Assembly (NCBI RefSeq): GCF_008014745.1 | Contig: NZ_VPFD01000030.1 | Span: 1-64,000, forward strand | Reading direction: 5' to 3' | DNA: 64,000 bases | From: Massilia arenae | GTDB taxonomy: Bacteria; Pseudomonadota; Gammaproteobacteria; Burkholderiales; Burkholderiaceae_D | Notes under the pieces: model-generated | The model's database searches: none | Told to the model about the DNA's origin: nothing | The model's input: the letters and a program-made list of their open reading frames with translations, nothing else | In this document: positions 47,337 to 56,501 of the stretch, piece after piece | Position numbering within the stretch: position 1 is the first letter of the stretch | Layout of the letters: each line of letters opens with the position of its first letter | Translations under genes and position numbers: made by a program

Positions 47337-48323
47337 TCAACCCGCGCGCTGGATATCCGCCGTGATCTCGTAGGCACGCAGGCGCGCCGCGTGGTCGTAG
47401 ATCTGCGAGGTGATCATCAGCTCGTCCGGCTTGGTCTTCTCGATGAAGGCGCGCAGCTGGTGGGCCACCGTCACGCGCGAGCCGATCGCCGAGCACGACA
47501 GCACGCTGTCGAGCATCATGCGTTCGGGCAGGTCGAGCGCTTCCAGGTAGCCGCTCACCGGTGGCTTGAGCTTGGTCGGGCGGCCGGTGCGCAGGTTCAC
47601 GAAGGCTTGCTGCATCGACGTCGCCAGGAAGTGCGCCTCTTCGTCGGTGTCCGCGGCGAACACGTTAAAGCCCAGCATGATGTAGGGCTTGTCGAGCTGT
47701 TCCGACGGGCGGAAGTTGCTGCGGTACATGTCGATCGCCTGCATCATCATCTGCGGCGCGAAGTGCGAGGCAAACGCATAGGGCAGGCCGAGGTGGGCCG
47801 CCAGCTGGGCGCCGAACAGGCTGGAACCGAGGATCCAGACCGGCACGTCCAGGCCGGCGCCGGGCACGGCCTGCACCGGGCGGCGGGTCGAGCCGGCGAA
47901 ATAATCCATCAGCTCCACGACGTCTTGCGGGAATTCGTCGGCACCCGACGCCAGGTTGCGGCGCAGGGCGCGCGCCGTGGTCTGGTCCGAGCCGGGCGCG
48001 CGGCCCAGGCCGAGGTCGATCCGGCCCGGATGCAGCGCCTCGAGCGTGCCGAATTGTTCGGCGATCACCAGCGGCGAATGGTTCGGCAGCATGATGCCGC
48101 CGGCGCCCACGCGGATGCGCGAGGTGCCGGCCGCCACGTGGCCGATCAGCACCGCGGTGGCGGCGCTGGCAATGCCCGGCATTCCGTGGTGTTCGGCCAG
48201 CCAGAAGCGGTTGTAACCCCAGCGTTCGCCATGTTGTGCGAGGTCGAGCGAGCGCTGGAACGAGGTGGCCGCATCGCTGCCTTCAGCGATCGGCGAGAGG
48301 TCGAGTATCGAGAAAGGAATCAT
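47337..48323 (-). CDS. Luciferase-like flavin-dependent monooxygenase (LLM class)
   Basis: A 328-residue F420/FMN-type TIM-barrel protein. Characteristic segments are FSILDLSPIAEGSDA, GYNRFWLAEHHGMPGIASAATAVLIGHVAAGTSRIRVGAGGIMLPNHSPLVIAEQFGTLEALHPGRIDLGLGRAPGSDQ and a later SRHFAPQMM-type cavity region. The sequence is of the YhbW-like MsnO8 group, which usually uses FMN. The natural substrate is unknown. The ATG at 48323 is the first. It is divergent from the beta-lactamase-like gene, with an 83-bp gap. Confidence 0.87.
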   Translation of the reverse strand: MIPFSILDLSPIAEGSDAATSFQRSLDLAQHGERWGYNRFWLAEHHGMPGIASAATAVLIGHVAAGTSRIRVGAGGIMLPNHSPLVIAEQFGTLEALHPGRIDLGLGRAPGSDQTTARALRRNLASGADEFPQDVVELMDYFAGSTRRPVQAVPGAGLDVPVWILGSSLFGAQLAAHLGLPYAFASHFAPQMMMQAIDMYRSNFRPSEQLDKPYIMLGFNVFAADTDEEAHFLATSMQQAFVNLRTGRPTKLKPPVSGYLEALDLPERMMLDSVLSCSAIGSRVTVAHQLRAFIEKTKPDELMITSQIYDHAARLRAYEITADIQRAG

Positions 48324-48406
48324 GGATCCATGATACGCCGATGCGAAAAAGCGCGTGCGCGGCCACCCAAAAACGCCGGGGCCGCTGCTTGGGTTACTAT
48401 TTCTTC

Positions 48407-49633
48407 ATGATGCCCCGACACTGTTTTCGCCTGCGTTCTGCCACCTTCTCTGCCGCCATGCTACTCGTCGGCTGCGCCCACCAGCCGAGTGCCATGACCT
48501 CCGAACCCCCATTCAATCCTGAACGCGTAGCCGCGGTCGACCACGCCATCGAAGCCGCGATCGCCGCCCGCAAGCTGCCGGGCGCGGTGTATCACCTCGA
48601 ACGCGGCGGTGCGCGGTACGAACGCGGTTACGGCCGGCTCAGCTACGAAGAGAACGCCGCCGCCGTCACGCCCGCGACCGTCTTCGATGCAGCCTCGCTG
48701 AGCAAGGTGCTGGTGACGGCGCCGGCGGTGCTGATGCTGGCCGAGGAGGGCAAGATCGACCTCGAGGCGCCGCTCATACGCTATTTTCCCGAATGTGCCG
48801 GCGGCGGCAAGGATGCGATCACGATCCGGCACCTGCTTACGCATGTGTCGGGCCTGAAGTCCGGCTTGCCGGCGAAGCCGGCGTGGCAGGGCAAGGCGGC
48901 GGCGTTGTCCCTGACCTGTGGGCAGTCGGTAACCCATACGCCGGGCAGTTTCTTCCGCTACTCGGACATCAATTACATCCTGCTGGGCCTGCTCGTCGAG
49001 CGCACGGCGGACATGCCGCTCGACCGCTTTGCCCAGGAGCGTATTTTTTCCCCACTGGGCATGGCCGACACCGGCTACCGCCCATTGGAACGCATGCCGG
49101 CGGCGCGCATCGCGCCGACCCAGCGCGGCGCCAGCGATGCGGCACAGCTGCCGACGGCCCACGGCGACCTGGCGCCGGGTGCGCCGCTGCAAGGCGTGGT
49201 GCACGATCCAACCGTGCGCCGCATGGGCGGCGTGGCCGGTTCGGCCGGCGTGTTCTCGACCGTGGGCGACGTCGCCCGCTTCGGCCGTATGCTGCTGGGC
49301 AATGGCGCGCTGGATGGTGTGCGGATATTAAAACCGGAAAGCGTGCGCCTGTTGACGACGGTGCAGTCGCCGCCCGGCATCGCGGCGCTGCGAGGCATGG
49401 GCATGGACATCGACTCGCCGTATGCCAAGCGTCCGCGCGGCGATCTCTATCCACTCGGCAGTTACGGCCATACCGGCTTCACCGGATGCATCCTATGGGT
49501 CGATCCGCAGTCACAAAGTTTTTATGTTTTCCTGTCGAACCGGGTCTATCCGGACGACGGCAGCGTGGTGCTGCCGCTATACACGCAGCTCGGCACGCTC
49601 TCTGCTCAGGTTGCCCGTGGAGCTCTGCAATAA
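48407..49633 (+). CDS. Class-C beta-lactamase-like serine hydrolase lipoprotein
   Basis: A 408-residue protein with lipobox SAAMLLVGCAHQ. The serine hydrolase fold has SxxK in DAASLSKVLVTAP, the YxN-like motif as RYSDINYILLG (Asp instead of Asn), and the K/H-T-G motif as GHTGFTG. It belongs to the penicillin-binding/EstB family rather than being a typical AmpC, because of these changes and its lipidation. A role as an esterase or D-aminopeptidase is as likely as antibiotic resistance. Two consecutive ATGs (48407, 48410) exist; no clear ribosome-binding site is present. Confidence 0.8.
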   Translation: MMPRHCFRLRSATFSAAMLLVGCAHQPSAMTSEPPFNPERVAAVDHAIEAAIAARKLPGAVYHLERGGARYERGYGRLSYEENAAAVTPATVFDAASLSKVLVTAPAVLMLAEEGKIDLEAPLIRYFPECAGGGKDAITIRHLLTHVSGLKSGLPAKPAWQGKAAALSLTCGQSVTHTPGSFFRYSDINYILLGLLVERTADMPLDRFAQERIFSPLGMADTGYRPLERMPAARIAPTQRGASDAAQLPTAHGDLAPGAPLQGVVHDPTVRRMGGVAGSAGVFSTVGDVARFGRMLLGNGALDGVRILKPESVRLLTTVQSPPGIAALRGMGMDIDSPYAKRPRGDLYPLGSYGHTGFTGCILWVDPQSQSFYVFLSNRVYPDDGSVVLPLYTQLGTLSAQVARGALQ

Positions 49634-49816
49634 GCGAAAGATAAGCACGAGATAGCGAAAATTAAAAGAAGATGATGTGTTTCCGCGCGGCTACCGTGCG
49701 CTCCCATCCGTAGCTTGACCGTAAGCTGGACTCCTCACTCGACGCAGCACGCCACCGACTGTGGCATCTGCACCGGGTATCGCCCCTGACATATCAGTTA
49801 CATCGAGGAGAACACC

Positions 49817-50338
49817 ATGAAAATGAATACGCTACTCAAAGGAATGCTCGGCGCTTCGGTTGCCGCCGCCATGTTCGGCGCCACTGCGGTCCACGCCCAG
49901 ACCAGCACCACCGGCACCACCACCGGCACCTCGACGACCAGCCCAATCGGCACCGTCCAGACCGACCCGATGCGTGATCGCACCGGCACCATGAGCGACC
50001 AGACCAGCGGCAGCTCGTCGACCGGCGCGACCGGCAGCATGCAGAGCACCGATCCACAAACCCAGCGTGACCGCGACCGCCGCAGCAAAACCGGTACCAG
50101 CAGCGGCACCTCGGGCACGACCGGTACCACGGGCACCACCGGTACGACCGGCACCACGGGCACGACCGGCACGACCAGCGGTTCGAGCGGTTCGCTGGGT
50201 ACCGGCACCAGCGGTTCCACCGGCACCATGGATGACACCGGCCGCACCGGCACCTCGACCGGCACCACGGGTACGACCGGCGCCACTGGCACCACCGGAA
50301 CGACCGGTACGACTGGCACGACCGGCCGCGGCTACTGA
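49817..50338 (+). CDS. Secreted low-complexity Thr-Gly repeat protein
   Basis: A 173-residue protein with signal peptide (KGMLGASVAAAMFGATAVHA). The rest is about 80% Thr, Gly, Ser and Asp/Arg, with two runs of (Thr-Thr-Gly) units, about 99-121 and 149-169, separated by SGSSGSLGTGTSGSTGTMDD. A short charged island (DPQTQRDRDRRSK) lies near 80-92. At DNA level it is built of 9-bp accggcacg-type units, so its length is likely to vary. The ribosome-binding site is cgaggagaacacc. The antisense strand is open as well (Val-Pro-Val repeats) because of the repeat, but lacks a start signal. Surface or matrix role is possible. Confidence 0.7.
   Translation: MKMNTLLKGMLGASVAAAMFGATAVHAQTSTTGTTTGTSTTSPIGTVQTDPMRDRTGTMSDQTSGSSSTGATGSMQSTDPQTQRDRDRRSKTGTSSGTSGTTGTTGTTGTTGTTGTTGTTSGSSGSLGTGTSGSTGTMDDTGRTGTSTGTTGTTGATGTTGTTGTTGTTGRGY
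50115..50330. repeat. Tandem short repeats coding for (Thr-Thr-Gly)n
   Basis: Two blocks (about 50115-50175 and 50262-50330) of accggcacg / accggtacg-type 9-bp units. They are in phase with the reading frame, so unit gain or loss would keep the frame open. Confidence 0.7.
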
Positions 50339-50433
50339 TCCAGCCGATAGCGCTTCAGCAACAACGGCGGCGTCCCCGGCCGCCATCCCGAACACCGGCT
50401 CGCGCCGGTGTTCGCGTTTACGCACGTGACCTG

Positions 50434-52017
50434 CTAAGGCATGCCGCGCCGCGCGCCTCCGCGCCTGTCCTGCGGCGGCGGGGGATCGCCAGCCGCCAGC
50501 GCGACCTTCGCCAGCGGCGTCGGCGCCGGGCCGTGCAGCACATTACCCTCGATATCGAAGCGCGAGGCGTGACAGGGGCAGTCCCATGACTCCTCGGCGC
50601 CGTTCCAGTGCACCGCGCAACCGAGGTGGGTGCACCTGGCCGACAGCGCATGCAGTTCCCCGTCGGGATCGCGATACACTGCCACCCGGCGCAAGCCGTC
50701 GCGCAGCACCGCGCCTTCGCCGGGCGGGATTGCCTGCACCGAATCGACTTCGCCGCCGCGCAGCCAGTCGCCGTAGCGCGCCGCCACATGCGCCTGTGCG
50801 CTGGCGAATTCCCCGAGTCCGTGCACGGGCTTGCGCGCCGGGTCGTACAGCGCAGTCCAGGGATTCGGCCGCTCCATGATCAGGTCGGTCACCAGCATGG
50901 CGCCGATGGTGCAGTGGGTCATGCCGTTGCCGGAGTCGCCCGTGATCAGGTAGACGTTGTCGTCGTCCATCGGGTTGCGGCCCAGGAAGGCCAGGCCGTC
51001 GCTCGGTTCCATCACCTCGCCCGACCAGCGCCAGGCCAGTTCGCGCGCCATCGGAAAGCGTTCGCGGGCCCAGCGTTCCAGCTCGTCGTAGCGGTGGCCG
51101 GGATGCGCATCGAGGCCCGTCTTGTGGTCGGCCCCGCCCACGATGAGCACCTCATCGCCGTCGATGCCGGACGCCAGCCGCACATAGTGATAGGGACTGC
51201 CCAGGTCCCATAGCAGCAGGTGCGGCAGTGTGCCGTGCGGCACCCGCAGGCCGATCACATAGCTGCGGTAGCCGGCCTGTTTGGTGTGCATCACGACGCG
51301 GTCGTTGAACGGCGTGTGCGTGGCCACCACCACGTCCCGCGCCCGGATCTCGCCATGGTCGAGGGAGACGACCTGGCGCCGGTGGTCGCCGCGGATGCGG
51401 TGGGCGTGGCTGGCGCCATGGATGCGGCCGCCGCGCCGGATGAAGGCGCGTGCCAGGCCGTCGAGGTATTTGAGCGGATGAAACTGGGCCTGGCCCGGAT
51501 AGCGCACGGCGGGGCCGGTCTCGAATCTGAGGCCCAGCACGCCAGCGACCATCTCGGCCTGCACGCCGGCGCGTACGGCGGCGTCGCATTCGCGTTCGAG
51601 CCGCGGCCCGTCGCCCGCATCGCGCGCTATCAGGTAGCCATCCAGGTGCTCGAGCTCGCAGGCGATGCCTTCGGTGCGCACGATGGATTCGACCATCTGC
51701 AGGGCGTGGGCATAGCTGCCCGCCACCAGGCGCGCCTGGGCGCGGCCGAAGCGGCGTTCGATGCCGTGATACCACTCGTCGGGCGGGAAGAAATGGGCGG
51801 TGGTGCGGCCGGTCTCGCCGGCGCCGACGCCGAGCGCGTCGACGACGACGACATCCTTGTCTTCAAGCGCCAGCAGGTAGGCGGCGGTGAGGCCGGCGAT
51901 GCCGGCGCCGATCACGCACACCTGGGCCTCCTGCGCTCCCACGAGCGGGGGGAAGACGGGCACCATGGCGGTGTCCATCCAGAGCGAAGTCGAGCTGCCG
52001 TTGGTCGCGCCGCGCAT
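50434..52017 (-). CDS. FAD-dependent oxidoreductase (DAO type) fused to a C-terminal Rieske domain
   Basis: About 527 residues. The DAO domain (about 25-400) begins VCVIGAGIAGLTAAYLLALEDKDVVVVDA and has GETGRTTAHFFPPDEWYHGIERR. The Rieske [2Fe-2S] domain (about 430-515) has CTHLGCAVHW and CPCHASRFDIEGNV, so both Cys-His pairs are present. This is the YhfW/IroD-like arrangement of FAD-Rieske fusions in bacteria; the substrate is unknown. No signal peptide. The ATG at 52017 has ggtgga just upstream; a GTG at 52029 adds four residues. It is divergent from the HD-GYP gene, with a 170-bp gap. Confidence 0.85.
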   Translation of the reverse strand: MRGATNGSSTSLWMDTAMVPVFPPLVGAQEAQVCVIGAGIAGLTAAYLLALEDKDVVVVDALGVGAGETGRTTAHFFPPDEWYHGIERRFGRAQARLVAGSYAHALQMVESIVRTEGIACELEHLDGYLIARDAGDGPRLERECDAAVRAGVQAEMVAGVLGLRFETGPAVRYPGQAQFHPLKYLDGLARAFIRRGGRIHGASHAHRIRGDHRRQVVSLDHGEIRARDVVVATHTPFNDRVVMHTKQAGYRSYVIGLRVPHGTLPHLLLWDLGSPYHYVRLASGIDGDEVLIVGGADHKTGLDAHPGHRYDELERWARERFPMARELAWRWSGEVMEPSDGLAFLGRNPMDDDNVYLITGDSGNGMTHCTIGAMLVTDLIMERPNPWTALYDPARKPVHGLGEFASAQAHVAARYGDWLRGGEVDSVQAIPPGEGAVLRDGLRRVAVYRDPDGELHALSARCTHLGCAVHWNGAEESWDCPCHASRFDIEGNVLHGPAPTPLAKVALAAGDPPPPQDRRGGARRGMP

Positions 52018-52187
52018 GATCAAGTCCACCGATTTCCGCCAATTGTGAAAGCCAGTCTAGCGCGCCGACACGAAGCAGGGTGCACGATGTGGCGTCATTG
52101 CCGCATCGCAGGGGATTTCTGGCGGAGGGCGTGCGCATCGCGACTTTTATGGCTTAGTATCCACTCTTATTGCATACCGGAATTAAA

Positions 52188-53567
52188 ATGAGGCTGCTCG
52201 CCGTTCCCCCGGAAACCCTGCTGCCAAGCGCCATGAAGCTCTCCGAACTGATCGGGGCGCTGAGCTATGCGCTCGACATCACCGAGGGACAGCCGGCGGG
52301 ACATTGCGTGCGTTGTTGCTGGATTGGCATGCACATCGGCCGCGCCGCCGGCCTCTCCGAGCCGCAGTTGTGGGAACTGTATTACGCGCTGCTGCTGAAA
52401 GATCTCGGCTGCAGCAGCAACGCGGCCCGCATCTGCGAGCTCTATCTCACCGACGACCTGGACTTCAAGCGCGACTTCAAGACCGTGGGCGACAGCCTCC
52501 CGCAGGTGCTGGGTTTCGTGCTCAAGCACACCGGGCTGAAGGCCGGGCTGGCGGAACGCTTTCGCAGCGTGATGACGATCCTGCGCGACGGTCCCGAGAT
52601 CGTACAGGGCCTGATCGCCACCCGCTGCCAGCGCGGCGCGGACATCGCGCGCCTGCTGCGTTTTCCCGAAGGCGTGGCGCAAGGCATCTACTCACTCGAC
52701 GAACACTTCAACGGAAAGGGCAAGCCGGCCCAGCTCGTTGGCGAAGCCATCCCGGTCATTGCGCGCATTGCGCTGCTGGCCCAGGTGATCGACGTGTTCC
52801 ATACGGCCGGCGGGCGGGCGGCGGCGCTGCGCGAAGCCGGCGCGCGGGCCGGCAGCTGGTTCGATCCGCACCTGGTGGCGGCATTCAAAACCTGTGCGCA
52901 AGACGATGCGTTCTGGCAGATCCTGGCCAGCCCCGAGATCGACTGCGCCATCCTGGCGCTGGAGCCTGCCGGCCACGAAGTCGCGCTCGACGAGGACTAC
53001 CTGGACGATATCGCCGCCGCCTTCGGCCAGGTGGTCGATGCCAAGAGTCCCTATACCAGCGGCCACAGCACCAGGGTAGCGCTGTATACCGACATGATCG
53101 GGGAAGCGCTCGGCCTGTCGCCGCAGCGCCGCCGCTGGCTCAAGCGTGGTGCGCTGCTGCACGACGTCGGCAAGCTCGGCGTCAGCAACAGCGTGCTCGA
53201 CAAGGCGGGCTCGCTCGACCGCACCGAGTGGGACGCGGTACGCCAGCATGCCGAGTTCACCGAGACCATCCTCGGCCGCATCGCGGCGTTCTCCGAATTG
53301 GCCGCGATCGCCGGCGCCCATCACGAGCGGCTCGACGGCGGCGGCTATCCGCGTGGCCTGGCGGCCGAAGAGATTCGCCTGGAAACCCGCATCATTACCA
53401 CCGCCGATATTTTCGACGCCATCACCGCCGAGCGTCCCTACCGCGGCGCCATCCCGATTCCCCAGGCGCTCGAGATGATGGAAAAGACGGTCGGGACCGC
53501 GCTCGACCCCGCCTGCTTCGACGCGCTCAAGCGCGCCATGGCCAAGGCGGCATTCACCGCCGCCTGA
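52188..53567 (+). CDS. Tandem HD/HD-GYP c-di-GMP phosphodiesterase
   Basis: A 459-residue protein. The N-terminal half has a degenerate HD domain (about 35-190, with LLLKDLG in place of LLHDIG), including HCVRCCWIGMHIGRAAGLSEPQ. The C-terminal HD-GYP domain (about 285-455) is intact: HSTRVALYTDMIGEALGLSPQ, LLHDVGKLGVSNSVLDKAG, HHERLDGGGYPRGL and TADIFDAITAERPYRG. The N-terminal domain probably acts as a sensor or dimerisation unit. No receiver domain. The ATG at 52188 is used; a TTG at 52170 is possible. The next 3' sequence carries a 36-bp near-perfect palindrome. Confidence 0.85.
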   Translation: MRLLAVPPETLLPSAMKLSELIGALSYALDITEGQPAGHCVRCCWIGMHIGRAAGLSEPQLWELYYALLLKDLGCSSNAARICELYLTDDLDFKRDFKTVGDSLPQVLGFVLKHTGLKAGLAERFRSVMTILRDGPEIVQGLIATRCQRGADIARLLRFPEGVAQGIYSLDEHFNGKGKPAQLVGEAIPVIARIALLAQVIDVFHTAGGRAAALREAGARAGSWFDPHLVAAFKTCAQDDAFWQILASPEIDCAILALEPAGHEVALDEDYLDDIAAAFGQVVDAKSPYTSGHSTRVALYTDMIGEALGLSPQRRRWLKRGALLHDVGKLGVSNSVLDKAGSLDRTEWDAVRQHAEFTETILGRIAAFSELAAIAGAHHERLDGGGYPRGLAAEEIRLETRIITTADIFDAITAERPYRGAIPIPQALEMMEKTVGTALDPACFDALKRAMAKAAFTAA

Positions 53568-53586
53568 TCTTCTCTTGTCGCCAGTC

Positions 53587-53622
53587 GTATGCCTTCCTGC
53601 CCGGCCGGGCGGGAAGGCATAC
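53587..53622. terminator. 36-bp near-perfect palindrome downstream of the HD-GYP gene
   Basis: gtatgccttcctgcccgg pairs with ccgggcgggaaggcatac with one mismatch and no loop. No T run follows, so it is probably a strong hairpin that stops or stabilises the transcript. Confidence 0.5.
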
Positions 53623-53650
53623 GCGCGCCTCAGCCTGCCACATGCAGATG

Positions 53651-53662
53651 TCATCATGATGA
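53651..53662. promoter_or_regulatory. Palindrome upstream of the TonB receptor gene
   Basis: tcatcatgatga, perfect 12-bp symmetry, about 150 bp before the TonB receptor ATG. A possible operator; no neighbouring regulator gene is available to link it to. Confidence 0.3.
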
Positions 53663-53811
53663 AAAATTGCAGATTGGATAGCAAGATTTGACAAAACCAG
53701 TGCGTTGGATGCCGCCAGAATGTGTTTCATAAATAGACATCAAGAGACGCCCGAACGTCCAGGAAGTCGCGACCGCGGGTGAGAACAACCAATCTGGCTT
53801 TGGAGAAGCAC

Positions 53812-56451
53812 ATGAACGAGTTGATGGCACGGCAGTACCAGCGCACCGCGATTGCGGCGGCGGTGGCAGGGGTGGCGATGTCGATGGGACAGGCGCAGGC
53901 ACAGGAGGCGCCCATCGCCGGACCGCAGACGGTGGTGGTGACCGGCGTGCGCGCCGCCCTCGAGCAGTCGCTGCGCCAGAAGCGCAACGCCGATGCCGTG
54001 GTCGAGGTCGTGACCGCCGAAGACATCGGCAAGATGCCCGATAAAAACGTGGCCGATGCGATCCAGCGCCTGCCGGGCGTGAACACGCAATCGTCCGCCG
54101 GCGGCGAGGGCGGCTTCGGCGAGAACGACCGCGTCAGCCTGCGCGGCACCAGCCCCAGCCTGCAGCAAACCCTGTTCAACGGCCATGCGATCAGCACCGG
54201 CGACTGGTTCGTGCTGAACCAGATCGGCGGCAACGTCGGCCGCTCCAGCAGTTTCTCGCTGCTGCCGTCCGAGCTGGTGGGCTCGATCGTGGTCCAGAAA
54301 AGCCCCACCGCCGACCTGGTCGAAGGCGGCGTCTCGGGCGCCATCAACGTCATCACGCGCCGTCCGCTCGACTTCAAGCAGCAGTTGACGGTCGAGGGTT
54401 CGGTGCAGGCCAACTACAATGACCTGTCGGGCAAGACCGAGCCGCACCTGTCGGGCCTGGTGAGCTGGAAGAACGCCGCCAATACCGCCGGCATCCTGCT
54501 CCAGGGCTTCTCCGAGAAGGCCAGCGTGCGCCGCGACGGCCAGGAAATCCTGGGCTACACCCCGATCAGCGCGACCAGCGCGGCGGCCATCGCCAACCCG
54601 GCGCTGGCTGGCGTGGTGGTGCCGACCTTTATCGGCGCGGCCCTGTTCGAGCAGACCAAGAAGCGCGAAGGCGGCGCCTTCGACATCGAGGTGCGTCCCA
54701 ACCGAGACCTGACGCTGGACCTGAACGGCTTCTATTCGAAACTGGAAGCGCCGCACCAGAACACCAACTCGCTGGCGGCGCCGGCCAACTCGATCAACAG
54801 CCTGGGCCTGATCCCGATCAATCCGGTGGTGCGCAACGGCACCCTGGTGGGCGCCGAATTCACCCGCAATGCGGGCGAGGTCGACAATATCTACCGTCCG
54901 GATGCGGGCGGCGAATCGTGGTATCTCGACTTCAACGGCAAGTGGCGCGTTAGCGAACGCTTCAGCCTGTCGGGCAAGGTCGGCAAGACTCATGGCGTGG
55001 GCTGGGACCGCGACGACGTCTATTACCAGAACAACGTCGATGGCGGCATGGTCTATGCCCTGAACGGCCTGTCGCCGGCCTCGGTCAGCTACCCCGGCGG
55101 CAACACCGCCGTGCCCGGCTCGACCGCCTGGGCTGGCGGCGGCGAATCGCAATCGGTGGACAAGGAAGAATACGCCCAGCTCGATGGCGAGCTGCGCCTG
55201 GATAATCCGACCTTCCAGTCGCTGCGCTTCGGCGCCCGCTGGACCGACCACAAGCGCACCGCCGAGCATCCGCTCGAAACCCGTCCCGGCCCGGTCGGCT
55301 TCACCAATCCGCAGCCGGCCTGGAGCGGCCAGATGTATCCGAGCGATTTCGGCAGCGACATCGGCGGCTACAGCGGCATCCCTTACTTCAAGTACGACGG
55401 CGCCGCGCTCGGCGCCTGGGGCGCGATCCCCGGCAACCGCCTGCTCGACTACGTGCTGCGCCATAACTGGATGAACGAGTTCGAGGTGGCCGAGAAGACG
55501 ACGGCGCTGTACGGCATGGTCGACTTCGGCGGCGATGGCTGGAGCGGCAATATCGGCCTGCGCGCGATCGAGACGCGCCAGCGCACGATCGTCAACCTGC
55601 CGGGCGGCCCGACGCCGATCACCGGCTCGGCCTTCGGTCCCTACACCCCGACCACCTTCGAGCGCACCTACCGCGACTACCTGCCGAGCGCCAACCTGAA
55701 GTACAACGTGACGCCCGACCTGACCCTGCGCACCGCGCTGGCCAAGACCATCGCGCGGCCCGACTACAGCGCGCTGGGCGGTTCGGTCTCGCTCAACGAC
55801 GACGCGCTGAGCGGCAGCGGCGGCAACGTGAATCTCGACCCGGTGCGCTCGACCAACTTCGACATCGGCGCCGAGTGGTATTACGCGCCGAAGGCGCTGC
55901 TGTCGGCCGGCCTGTTCTACATGGACCTGCGTTCGATCGTGGCCCAGGGTACGGCAACCGGCAACTACTACAACAACAAGCGCGAGACCTTCACCGACTA
56001 CCTGATCACGTCGCCCTACAACACCAGCGGCAAGAACAAGGGCGTGGAGTTGAGCTGGCAGCAGCCCTTCCTGGACAACTTCGGCATGCTGGTCAACTAC
56101 ACCTATGCCGACGGTGAGCTGGACGATGGCGGCGAGCTGCTCAACTCCTCGAAGAACACCTATAACGTGACCGGCTACTTCGAGAACGAGCGCTTCTCGG
56201 CGCGCCTGGCCTATAACTGGCGCTCGAAGTACAAGGCCGGCGTGGACCGTGGCGCCAGCCAGCACGTGGACGACATGCCGTCGTTGGCGGCCTCGGTCAA
56301 CGTCAAGCTGACGGACAGGCTGACGCTGACCTTCGATGCGCTGAACCTCACCAACGAGACCATCAAGATGTACGCCGAGAACGAGGACCGGCCGCGCGCC
56401 TTCTACTCGAACGGCCGCACCTTCTACCTCGGCCTGCGCGGCAAGCTGTAA
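53812..56451 (+). CDS. TonB-dependent outer-membrane receptor (carbohydrate type, TIGR01782 group)
   Basis: An 879-residue outer-membrane transporter. The signal peptide ends VAMSMGQAQAQ. A TonB-box-like QTVVVTGVRAALEQSLRQKR is followed by the plug (DIGKMPDKNVADAIQRLPGV, SLRGTSPSLQQTLFNGHAI). The 22-stranded barrel ends with FYLGLRGKL, with a terminal hydrophobic residue. The VRASL/AxQKR plug start is typical of the Caulobacter/Xanthomonas receptors linked to sugar uptake. The next genes encode an amino-sugar hydrolase and a permease, so chito- or muro-oligosaccharides are the likely cargo. The ATG at 53812 follows tggagaagcac. Confidence 0.9.
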   Translation: MNELMARQYQRTAIAAAVAGVAMSMGQAQAQEAPIAGPQTVVVTGVRAALEQSLRQKRNADAVVEVVTAEDIGKMPDKNVADAIQRLPGVNTQSSAGGEGGFGENDRVSLRGTSPSLQQTLFNGHAISTGDWFVLNQIGGNVGRSSSFSLLPSELVGSIVVQKSPTADLVEGGVSGAINVITRRPLDFKQQLTVEGSVQANYNDLSGKTEPHLSGLVSWKNAANTAGILLQGFSEKASVRRDGQEILGYTPISATSAAAIANPALAGVVVPTFIGAALFEQTKKREGGAFDIEVRPNRDLTLDLNGFYSKLEAPHQNTNSLAAPANSINSLGLIPINPVVRNGTLVGAEFTRNAGEVDNIYRPDAGGESWYLDFNGKWRVSERFSLSGKVGKTHGVGWDRDDVYYQNNVDGGMVYALNGLSPASVSYPGGNTAVPGSTAWAGGGESQSVDKEEYAQLDGELRLDNPTFQSLRFGARWTDHKRTAEHPLETRPGPVGFTNPQPAWSGQMYPSDFGSDIGGYSGIPYFKYDGAALGAWGAIPGNRLLDYVLRHNWMNEFEVAEKTTALYGMVDFGGDGWSGNIGLRAIETRQRTIVNLPGGPTPITGSAFGPYTPTTFERTYRDYLPSANLKYNVTPDLTLRTALAKTIARPDYSALGGSVSLNDDALSGSGGNVNLDPVRSTNFDIGAEWYYAPKALLSAGLFYMDLRSIVAQGTATGNYYNNKRETFTDYLITSPYNTSGKNKGVELSWQQPFLDNFGMLVNYTYADGELDDGGELLNSSKNTYNVTGYFENERFSARLAYNWRSKYKAGVDRGASQHVDDMPSLAASVNVKLTDRLTLTFDALNLTNETIKMYAENEDRPRAFYSNGRTFYLGLRGKL

Positions 56452-56501
56452 GTCACCAAGGGGAGGCGCCGCGTGCGCCTCCCCAACCTGGAATACATCC
56501 C

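Noticed and set aside
49798..50319. Antisense open frame with Val-Pro-Val repeats over the Thr-Gly repeat gene
   Set aside because: The openness follows from the 9-bp repeat. It lacks a ribosome-binding site, whereas the plus strand has a signal peptide and cgaggag.
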